In this document: piece after piece, positions 28,675-35,783 of the stretch
Numbering within the stretch: the first letter of the stretch is position 1
How the letters are laid out: the number at the start of each line of letters is the position of its first letter
Source of the DNA: an uncultured Chloroflexota bacterium
GTDB taxonomy: Bacteria; Chloroflexota; Anaerolineae; UBA4142; SHND01
Length of the DNA: 39,332 nucleotides
NCBI GenBank assembly: GCA_937870825.1
Contig: CALMZO010000416.1
Coordinates: 1 to 39,332, forward strand
Reading direction: 5' to 3'
The notes under the pieces: generated by a model
The model's input: only the letters and a program-made list of their open reading frames with translations
Databases searched by the model: none
What the model was told of the DNA's origin: nothing
Position numbers and translations under genes: made by a program

Positions 28675-29399
28675 GCAAAGTTCACGGTTCGCGCGCGGTT
28701 TTGTATCTCGCGCAATACAACCTCAGCGGCTACTCGAATGACATTTCGCAGAGTATGGCGCTCGAACTGGTCGAGGTCACGGGGCAAGGTCAAGGCAACA
28801 ATCCCGTTCGGGAATACATTCCGGGACACTTGAACTGGAAACTCTCCGAAAAAGGATTTTGGGATTATGGCGCGGGCAACCCGGAGAATGTGCTGAATGA
28901 ATTGCTCGGCACGCTCGGTCAGGTGATGTATTCGCCGCTCGGCGGCAATGCCGGCGATGCCGCGTATGGTGGGTATTCCTCGCCGTTCAATGGCGGCGAT
29001 GTGATGAGTCCGTTCAACGGCGCAGTAGCCTTTACCTTAGAAGTTCAAGGGGCACAGCGATTTTCGCGCTGCAAGACACTTGGACGGAAAACGGCGACGG
29101 TTGTGGAAAACGGCGCGGCGCAGGACTTGGGCGCAGCTGGCACGAACGGTGTAGAAGCCTTTCTCGCCGTGACGGCGTTCAACGGCACGAATGCGACCTT
29201 GAAAGTGCAATCGTCTGCCGACGGGGCGACGGGATGGGCAGACCGTGTGACGTTCACCACCATCACCACACCGACGAGTGAGCGATTGCTGCAAGGGTCA
29301 ACCAGCGACCGCTATTTGCGCTATGCCCTCACCGGCACATTCACGAGCATCACGTTTTTTGTGATTGCGCGCAATGTCAATATCGAAAGTTGGAATTAG
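28671..29399 (+). CDS. Tail tube protein (paralogue A, longer)
   Basis: The 242-residue protein shares with its neighbour at 29446 the start 'M.K.HGS..V', the 'T.GQGQGN.PVREYIPG' segment (about residues 37-53) and the overall beta-rich composition. Position before the tail assembly chaperones fits a tail tube protein. It is about 90 residues longer than paralogue B, the extra part being a C-terminal beta domain (LKVQSSADGATGWADRVTF, YLRYALTGTFTSITFFVI), like decorating Ig-type domains on tail tubes. Confidence 0.78.
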   Translation: MSKVHGSRAVLYLAQYNLSGYSNDISQSMALELVEVTGQGQGNNPVREYIPGHLNWKLSEKGFWDYGAGNPENVLNELLGTLGQVMYSPLGGNAGDAAYGGYSSPFNGGDVMSPFNGAVAFTLEVQGAQRFSRCKTLGRKTATVVENGAAQDLGAAGTNGVEAFLAVTAFNGTNATLKVQSSADGATGWADRVTFTTITTPTSERLLQGSTSDRYLRYALTGTFTSITFFVIARNVNIESWN

Positions 29400-29445
29400 A
29401 TTCGCGCGTTGTCCATAGACAGCGCGGCACGCTATAGGAGGCAGT

Positions 29446-29895
29446 ATGGGAAAGTTTCACGGCTCGAAAGGTGTGTTCAAAATTGATGATGCGGGCGGCA
29501 CGCTGCGCGACATCAGCATATACATTGACGACATGCAGTTGTCGCGCAAATTCGACACGCCCGAAACCACGGGCGAAGGACAGGGCAACGCACCCGTGCG
29601 CGAGTATATCCCGGGTTTGCAAGACGCCGACATCGCCATCAAAGGTTCGTATGACAACGCGGCGACAACGGGTTCCGCGACGGTGTTAGCCGGCATTGCC
29701 AACGCGGGCGGACAGTTGACCGCGGGCGGCTCGCTTTCGTTCGAGGTGCATCCCTCCGGCACGGCGAGCGGCACCCCAAAACGCACGGGTGAATGTTTCA
29801 TGACCCAGTACGACGAATCGGCTCCAGTGAATGGGCGCGTCTCATTCTCTGCCGGGTTCAAAGTGTCAGGTGCGATTGCGAACGGAACAAATTAA
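29446..29895 (+). CDS. Tail tube protein (paralogue B, shorter)
   Basis: The 149-residue protein has MGKFHGSKGVFKIDDAGG, ISIYIDDMQLSRKFDTPETT, GEGQGNAPVREYIPG and a FKVSGAIANG end. It is related to the protein at 28671 and close to the usual size of siphovirus tube proteins. AGGAGG precedes ATG 29446. It lies directly before the frameshifted chaperone pair, so this copy is probably the principal tube subunit. Confidence 0.8.
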   Translation: MGKFHGSKGVFKIDDAGGTLRDISIYIDDMQLSRKFDTPETTGEGQGNAPVREYIPGLQDADIAIKGSYDNAATTGSATVLAGIANAGGQLTAGGSLSFEVHPSGTASGTPKRTGECFMTQYDESAPVNGRVSFSAGFKVSGAIANGTN

Positions 29896-29920
29896 GTTCG
29901 TAACAACCAAAGGAGCAATG

Positions 29921-30349
29921 ATGGCAGAAGAAAAAAAAGATTGGGCACCGCCGCGCTTGCGCGCGATTCTCACCAAAGCGCGCCTGCGCGAAGTTGTCTG
30001 GCGCGAAATAGATTTGTCCAAGTTTGACCCGGAATTAACCGAGCCGAACGGTGAGCCGCAAAAAATCCAAGTGTGGGCAAACGCGCCGAGCGGCTTGATG
30101 GACTATATCCGCACAGCGGATTGGTCAGAAGACGAGTTTTTTGCCGCGCTCGCGGAACTGACGCAATACACCGGCGAGCAATGGCGCGACCTGCTCGACG
30201 CGTGGGAAGGCGCGCTCAAGTCGTGGGTCACACGCCAATTGTTCGACGTGACACGCGAGTACCAAAGCGAACGCTTTAATTTTTTAGTGTCATCGCAAGT
30301 GGATTCGACAACAAACAACTCGCCGATGTCGGAGTCGAACCCCGCTTGA
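29921..30349 (+). CDS. Tail assembly chaperone (gpG-like, unshifted product)
   Basis: The 142-residue helical, acidic protein lies between the tube and tape-measure genes, the invariable place of the gpG-type chaperone. It contains LRAILTKARLREVVWREIDL and WSEDEFFAALAELTQYTGEQ, WRDLLDAWE. Start ATG at 29921 is five bases after AGGAG; the ATG at 29918 is too close to it. Its 3' part holds the frameshift signal at 30280-30286, after which 21 codons remain in frame 0. Confidence 0.8.
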   Translation: MAEEKKDWAPPRLRAILTKARLREVVWREIDLSKFDPELTEPNGEPQKIQVWANAPSGLMDYIRTADWSEDEFFAALAELTQYTGEQWRDLLDAWEGALKSWVTRQLFDVTREYQSERFNFLVSSQVDSTTNNSPMSESNPA

Positions 30350-30513
30350 TTGCGGAAGCCCGCCGCGAATTGAATCGGCTCGCGCTGACGCGCACCGTCA
30401 ACCTCACCTACGGCACACATTATTCGTTCGACGAAATTGAAGACGCGTTTGACGACTATCGCCGCGACGCGCTGCGGGCGCATCTGGATGAGATTCACAA
30501 GGACAAAGAGTAG
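29921..30513 (+). CDS. Tail assembly chaperone fusion made by -1 frameshifting (gpGT-like)
   Basis: Ribosomes slipping back by one base on T TTT TTA (30280-30286) continue as ...LSVIASGFDNKQLADVGVE... in the -1 frame to a TAG at 30511-30513, giving a 197-residue product (join 29921..30286, 30286..30513). The -1 frame has a TAA at 30277-30279 immediately before the heptamer and no ATG after it, so the downstream 75 codons (with ARRELNRLALTRTVNLTYG and YSFDEIEDAFDDYRRDAL) are most simply expressed by frameshifting. In lambda-type phages the G:GT ratio is essential for tail assembly. Confidence 0.78.
30280..30286 (+). promoter_or_regulatory. -1 ribosomal frameshift slippery site T TTT TTA
   Basis: The heptamer matches X XXY YYZ in the reading frame of the 29921 gene (AAT TTT TTA), and the -1 frame opens exactly here. 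No obvious pseudoknot was identified downstream. Confidence 0.78.
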
Positions 30514-30528
30514 GCACATCGTTCTGAC

Positions 30529-33174
30529 ATGGCAAACGAGTTAGAAATTCGCATCATCGCTAAAGATGGCGCAACCCAGATTATTCGCGGGGTGACCACT
30601 TCGCTTGATGGTCTGGGCGCTTCCGCGCAGCGCAACGGTATTCTGCTCGCGAACGCAACGGGCAAAGAAATCGCCTTCAAAGACTTGAGCAACAACGCCA
30701 AGTCGGTTGTTAAAGACCTCGACAATGTTGGTGCTGCCACGAAACGCACCAACGAACAAATCTCACTCTCCAAACAGCAATTCGGGCAACTCGCCGCGGC
30801 AGGCGTCGCCGCATTCAGTTTGCTCGACCGCGCCATCGGCAACACGGACAATCAGGTAGCGAAACTCGCGTCCGGCGCAATGCAAATCGCGTTGGGCTTT
30901 GCCGCAGGCGGACCGATTGGTGCGGCGATTGCCGGGCTTGGCGTCGGTGTGGGATTGCTGATCGAGCATTTGAACGCGGCGGAAGCGGCAGCCCAAAAAG
31001 CGCGCGCCGAAATGGTTGCCCCCTTCGAGGATGCGCGCAAAGCAATTGACGCGCTCAACCCTCCGGTGGATGAACTCGTTGCCTCGCTCGAAAAAACGCT
31101 CGGCGTCTCGCGACAAACCGCAGAGAACATGGCAGACGCCGCGCGGCAAAGCGAAACGTATCGCGAATCTCTGCGCGCGACGATGGACCTGCAACAAGCG
31201 GCAATCGAAAAACAGAATGAATTAAATCGAGTCATGTCCCAACCTCCGCGCGGCGGAGGACGCGCCGGCGGTCCAGACCCCGCGCAAGTCGCTGCCTATC
31301 GCGAGCGGGTGCAAGAACTGGCAGCCGCGCAAGAGGAACTTGCCATCAAGTCGGAACATGCCGCGACCGCTGCGATTATTCACGCAAACGCTGAACAGCA
31401 GCGCGCCGTGGCGATGCAGTACGCGTTGTTTGCCGCACAACAAACCGCAGCAGCGATGGGGGATACGCGCCGTGAAGCGATTGAAGCGGCACAAGGGATT
31501 AGCCAATACGAGCTTGCCCAAATTCAAGCCGACAACGTGATGCGCAAGTTCGCCGACGGGACCATCGGACTCGGCACGGCGCTGACGGCGTTGGGCAATA
31601 TCGTCGGTCTCACGGCACAGCAAGTTGACGCGTATCGTCAAAAGTTGATGGAAGCATCTGTCGCGAGCCGTGCGCTTTCCGACGCGTCGAATATGGCGGG
31701 GATGCGTTTCACGGACGAATCACGCGCGGCAGACGCGAACGCGGTCAAAGTCGCCCAGTGGAATACGCAAATGGAACGGCTGCACGAGAAACAAGTGCAG
31801 GCGCAAGCGGATGCTGCCAAAGCCGTTGCCGCAAATGAAAAACTGCGTGCATCCTATCAACAACTGGTCAATGCGCTGCGCAACATTGTTGCCAGCGTGA
31901 TGCAGCCCACCTCTGTCACCGACGAGGACATGCAAGCCGCGGCGATGGGCAAGTACGTGGACAAGTGGGACGAATGGCGGCGACGGCTCGAAGCCGCTAT
32001 GACGGGAACAAATGTTGCCGCGCAGTCGTGGGGCGCAAAATTTTCCGCGCAGCTCGCCGAAGTGCAGCAGCGGACAGGCATGTCGCTCGAACAGATTGAC
32101 AAAGCATTCAAAAATTTTTCCCTGTTCGCGGACAAACGCAACTTGAAACTTATTAACTGGGATGTCGTTGTCGGCGATACGCAAGATGCGATTAACGCCA
32201 TTATCGGCAAATACAACGTCGTCACTGCCGGCGTGGAAGCGTATCTCGCGAGCGATGCCGCCAAAGAACAATTGCCGCAATTGAAACTCGCCTTGGGCTT
32301 GGACGTGAGCGCGTCCGAACAAGATGTCAAGGATGCTCTCACGGGTGCACTCGGTGGCATTTCGGGGACAGGTGAAAAAGCAACGGTCAAGACCTCGCTC
32401 ACGCTCGACACAACGGGAGCAAAAGGACAAGCGAACGAAGCGCAAAAACTCATCGCTTCGATTCCCGCCTCGACCGCAGGCAGCACCGTTATCACGCGCG
32501 TCAATCTCGACGCGGCAACCGCGCTGGGTGCTGCCGGGAATTTGAAAGACGCCATTGGAAAAATTCCCGCCACCGAAAAAGGCACAACGGTTACGACGAT
32601 TGTGGATGTGGTCAAAGCGTCCACGTTCGACGAGAACCTGAAAGCGATTCTCGACGACATTGCCAAGATTCCCACCGAAATTGATGTCACTGTCAAAATT
32701 AACGGCGGTGGCACAAACGGCAGTGGAGCCAATTCGAGCGGCACAACGAACAACGCGTCCAGCGCCACAAGCGGCACGACCAACACCGCAACCAGTAGCA
32801 ACACCGAACGCGTGCGCATTACGCAAAGAGAATCCTATGGGGCGTCTGCCTTGCGTCCTGGTGGGTTTCGCCTTGCTGGATCGGACAAACCAGATTCCGC
32901 GTTTGCATCAGGTGCGCCGGGCAGCGCCCTTGTGTCAATGCCAGTCCGCAATACGCCGCGTCGCTCGCGCAACACACCGACGCCCAGTTCCACCATCGGA
33001 GCAAATAGCGGTGGTGGCGGCGACATCATTTTCGATTTTCGCGGCGCGCAATTTTATGGTTCCGGTCACGAAGTAACGGGACTTTTGGAGCGAACACTCA
33101 CCGGTACGTTCCAAAGGGTACTTGACCAGAGCGCGGTGAGCGCGGCAGACCTCGCGCAGTTATTGGGGCAATAG
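30529..33174 (+). CDS. Tape measure protein
   Basis: The largest tail-core protein (881 residues) lies directly after the chaperone pair. It starts MANELEIRIIAKDGATQIIR, as tape measures do ('..I.I.AKD.AS..I'), has a hydrophobic stretch at about 120-148 (ALGFAAGGPIGAAIAGLGVG), long helical Ala/Gln-rich coiled-coil segments (about 215-480), and a Ser/Thr/Asn-rich end. If tail length scales at about 0.15 nm per residue, the tail would be near 130 nm. No ribosome-binding site is obvious; translation is probably coupled to the upstream frame. Confidence 0.9.
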   Translation: MANELEIRIIAKDGATQIIRGVTTSLDGLGASAQRNGILLANATGKEIAFKDLSNNAKSVVKDLDNVGAATKRTNEQISLSKQQFGQLAAAGVAAFSLLDRAIGNTDNQVAKLASGAMQIALGFAAGGPIGAAIAGLGVGVGLLIEHLNAAEAAAQKARAEMVAPFEDARKAIDALNPPVDELVASLEKTLGVSRQTAENMADAARQSETYRESLRATMDLQQAAIEKQNELNRVMSQPPRGGGRAGGPDPAQVAAYRERVQELAAAQEELAIKSEHAATAAIIHANAEQQRAVAMQYALFAAQQTAAAMGDTRREAIEAAQGISQYELAQIQADNVMRKFADGTIGLGTALTALGNIVGLTAQQVDAYRQKLMEASVASRALSDASNMAGMRFTDESRAADANAVKVAQWNTQMERLHEKQVQAQADAAKAVAANEKLRASYQQLVNALRNIVASVMQPTSVTDEDMQAAAMGKYVDKWDEWRRRLEAAMTGTNVAAQSWGAKFSAQLAEVQQRTGMSLEQIDKAFKNFSLFADKRNLKLINWDVVVGDTQDAINAIIGKYNVVTAGVEAYLASDAAKEQLPQLKLALGLDVSASEQDVKDALTGALGGISGTGEKATVKTSLTLDTTGAKGQANEAQKLIASIPASTAGSTVITRVNLDAATALGAAGNLKDAIGKIPATEKGTTVTTIVDVVKASTFDENLKAILDDIAKIPTEIDVTVKINGGGTNGSGANSSGTTNNASSATSGTTNTATSSNTERVRITQRESYGASALRPGGFRLAGSDKPDSAFASGAPGSALVSMPVRNTPRRSRNTPTPSSTIGANSGGGGDIIFDFRGAQFYGSGHEVTGLLERTLTGTFQRVLDQSAVSAADLAQLLGQ

Positions 33175-33177
33175 CAC

Positions 33178-34659
33178 ATGGCGCTCAACGTTATCAAGCT
33201 CGTACAGGGCGCGACGGAAATTGATTTGAACGACGGTTCGAACAGCGCGCTCGTAGATTTTCAGCCGCAGCCCCCCGACCTACAGACCACGCTCGCTCGC
33301 GCACCATTCGGACATGGTGCGGAACTCGCGTTCGCGCGCCGTGACCTCGCGCAACACACCGTGCGCTGGCAGCAAAAAGCATCCTCACACGATAATCTCG
33401 TCACCAAGATTACCGACATCGAAAGGTTGCTCGAAGCCGCGATGGAGAATCAAGAATACCGCAATCGCAACTGGTCCTATACCCCCGTTTATTTTCAATA
33501 CAAGCCCGCCGATGCAACAGTGTTGGCGCAAACCGAAGTGTTGTACGGCGGTTGGCAGCCACCAACGGACGCGTTCGGCGTGCCGCTGCGTTCCAAGTAT
33601 TTTCGCGGCAGTCAACTTTCGCTCGCCTGTCGTCCGTTCCTCGACGCAACCGCATTGTCCACGCTCGTCGCTGCCACAACCATTAACAACGGTCTGGGCA
33701 ACGCAATTTCGTTTGCAGGAAGACTGGGCAGCGTTGCCGCGCCGTCTCGGATTACGCTCGACACATTTAGCGGCGGTTCTGACGACCGCGTTGTCGTGGG
33801 CTTGCGCCGGCTCGGCACACCCGCCAACTTTGTCGCGGGGCATGAACTCGAAAGTGCTACGCTTGGCGGTAACTTGTATTGGGCGGTGAATCTCATTACT
33901 TCGGTGGACGAAAGCGGCTTTAGTCCGGGCAGCGGAAATGTTGGCATCGAGATTTTACCAACGGGCGCGGAGGGTTACACCACATATACCAATTTTGTCG
34001 TCGCAACCATTACCCTCTCGTCGAACATTGCCGACCAACTTGGCGCATTCAAAGTGTTTGTGCGCTGCAAAGGTCTAAACAACCGCGTGATTGGATTGCT
34101 GGTGCGTCCGTTTGTGCAGTACGGCGCGCTTGCCAAACAATACGGACCCTACACGACGGTCTATCCGGTCTACCCCGCCGCGCTCAACGAAATCGAGATG
34201 CTCGACCTTACGCCCACATCGCCGATCCGTGTCGCATCTCTGCACTCGGCAGGCATCGCCCCCGCCAAAGTCGGATACGAGATTGTCGCGCAGGCGGGCT
34301 CAACCGCCAGCACTCCCAAACTGCGTTGCGATTACATGCAGCTCATTCCCGTCGGCGAAGGGAACGGCGGCACAGGCGCGTTGGACACGACGTTGCCGGT
34401 TGCTTTCACTGCGACGGGAATGGTGAGTGTGCGTCTCGATACGCGAGACTTGAATCCGCCCGTCGGATTGTTCGACGGCACGCCGACACTCGCCTACGGC
34501 TACAGCAAAAAAGCCGGGCGCGGCATTTTTCTGCCGCCCAATGGAAAATTATTTTTCATGCTGACCACGGGCGCGAACGCGGTGCATGACTATACGCGCA
34601 CCTTCAAGGCGAAATTGGAATATGCCGCGCGCTATCTCAGTCTGATGGGCACAACGTAA
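33178..34659 (+). CDS. Distal tail (Dit)-like protein
   Basis: The 493-residue beta-rich protein follows the tape measure, where Dit proteins lie in siphoviruses. The N-terminal third (VIKLVQGATEIDLNDGSNSA; VTKITDIERLLEAA) resembles Dit-type hub domains, and the middle and end (LRRLGTPANFVAGHELESAT; VRLDTRDLNPPVGLFDGTP) look like inserted carbohydrate-binding-like modules, which is common in large 'evolved' Dit proteins. The function as tail-tip platform is inferred from order and length. Confidence 0.68.
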   Translation: MALNVIKLVQGATEIDLNDGSNSALVDFQPQPPDLQTTLARAPFGHGAELAFARRDLAQHTVRWQQKASSHDNLVTKITDIERLLEAAMENQEYRNRNWSYTPVYFQYKPADATVLAQTEVLYGGWQPPTDAFGVPLRSKYFRGSQLSLACRPFLDATALSTLVAATTINNGLGNAISFAGRLGSVAAPSRITLDTFSGGSDDRVVVGLRRLGTPANFVAGHELESATLGGNLYWAVNLITSVDESGFSPGSGNVGIEILPTGAEGYTTYTNFVVATITLSSNIADQLGAFKVFVRCKGLNNRVIGLLVRPFVQYGALAKQYGPYTTVYPVYPAALNEIEMLDLTPTSPIRVASLHSAGIAPAKVGYEIVAQAGSTASTPKLRCDYMQLIPVGEGNGGTGALDTTLPVAFTATGMVSVRLDTRDLNPPVGLFDGTPTLAYGYSKKAGRGIFLPPNGKLFFMLTTGANAVHDYTRTFKAKLEYAARYLSLMGTT

Positions 34660-35781
34660 ATGGCAGGGCTGCGCGGTTTTGAAATCAACCTCTACGAGAG
34701 CGCACTGCGAAAAAGCGGTGGCGTGCTGCAACTCGTTGCTCCACTCACGCAGTTTGCTGCAGGCGTCAAGTGGGACGTACTCGCGCAAGGTTGGTACGGC
34801 ACGGCAACCTTCGCGGTCACCGCGCCGCCCGATGTGTTGATGTGGCTCTATGACCTCGCGCTCGAATATCATCTCGAAGTGGTATCGCCCGAGCTCACGC
34901 CGGGCTACGAGGGCTTTGTCTCGCGCTTGGTGCTGACGCTGGGCAGTATCAAAAAAAGCAAAACCCTCGACGACTTGTGGAATGAAGTGCGGTTCAATTT
35001 CGGCGACCATCAATCCCTCGTCGCGAGTGATCCCGATTCGCAAACGACGTGGGGCATTAAACGCATTGTGCAGTCGTCGGGACGCAGCGCCAGAAGTGCG
35101 GTGCAAGATATTGCCGACCGTTATCTTGACGAACACAAAGACCCACACGGGGACACGACATCATCCTTGGGCGGCGAAAGCGAAGGCGGTGCGCGGCTCG
35201 AAGTGACGTGTCAGGGGTATTGGCAAACGCTTGCCTGGGCAAATTACAAGGGCCGCAATGGCAGCATGGACACCGGACGCCAAATCCAACGTGTGCTGAA
35301 ACAATTTGAATTGGGCGCGCGCGTCAATCACGGTTTCCTCTCTACCGATTACGCGGCGGTGCGCCTTACGGGTAAGACGCGCGACCAAGAAATGCGAAAC
35401 ACGGCGACCGGGCAGCAACGCTTGTTGAAATTGATGAACATTGGAAACAGCAGCGGCTTGCGCTTGATGGGCGGCGTCGGACCGGGACGGAAATTTTTTA
35501 CGTTCGCGCGCCCGCAAACGATTGATTATTTCTATGACCCGTACGAAGTGGAATACCGCGACAGCGGCGGCGCGGTGCTGCCGAAATGGTGCATCGAGCC
35601 GGGGCGGTTCGTGTATTTGCAAACGCCGTTTCCCGCGCAGCAGCCCACCGGCGACCCTGTGCGCAGTCCGAACTATTGTCAGTTCATCAATCGCGTGCAG
35701 TACGATTTGGATGCGGACCGCATTGCGCTCGAAAACCCGGACGGTAAAAACATTTTGCGCGTCTTGGCGCGCGCGCTTTAA
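34660..35781 (+). CDS. Tail hub/baseplate protein (siphovirus ReqiPepy6 Gp37-like class)
   Basis: The 373-residue protein directly abuts its neighbours (no gap before, two bases after). It has an N-terminal beta domain (KWDVLAQGWYGTATFAVTAP), a region ADRYLDEHKD followed by ARLEVTCQGYWQTLAWANYK, and SGLRLMGGVGPGRKFFTFARP near 265-285, a pattern found in hub proteins that close the tail tube between Dit and fibres. Exact family not certain. Confidence 0.65.
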   Translation: MAGLRGFEINLYESALRKSGGVLQLVAPLTQFAAGVKWDVLAQGWYGTATFAVTAPPDVLMWLYDLALEYHLEVVSPELTPGYEGFVSRLVLTLGSIKKSKTLDDLWNEVRFNFGDHQSLVASDPDSQTTWGIKRIVQSSGRSARSAVQDIADRYLDEHKDPHGDTTSSLGGESEGGARLEVTCQGYWQTLAWANYKGRNGSMDTGRQIQRVLKQFELGARVNHGFLSTDYAAVRLTGKTRDQEMRNTATGQQRLLKLMNIGNSSGLRLMGGVGPGRKFFTFARPQTIDYFYDPYEVEYRDSGGAVLPKWCIEPGRFVYLQTPFPAQQPTGDPVRSPNYCQFINRVQYDLDADRIALENPDGKNILRVLARAL

Positions 35782-35783
35782 CC

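Noticed and set aside
31720-32826. Long minus-strand frames opposite the tape measure gene
   Set aside because: Cys/Arg-rich shadows of an Ala-rich coiled-coil gene; the plus strand fits the tail operon.
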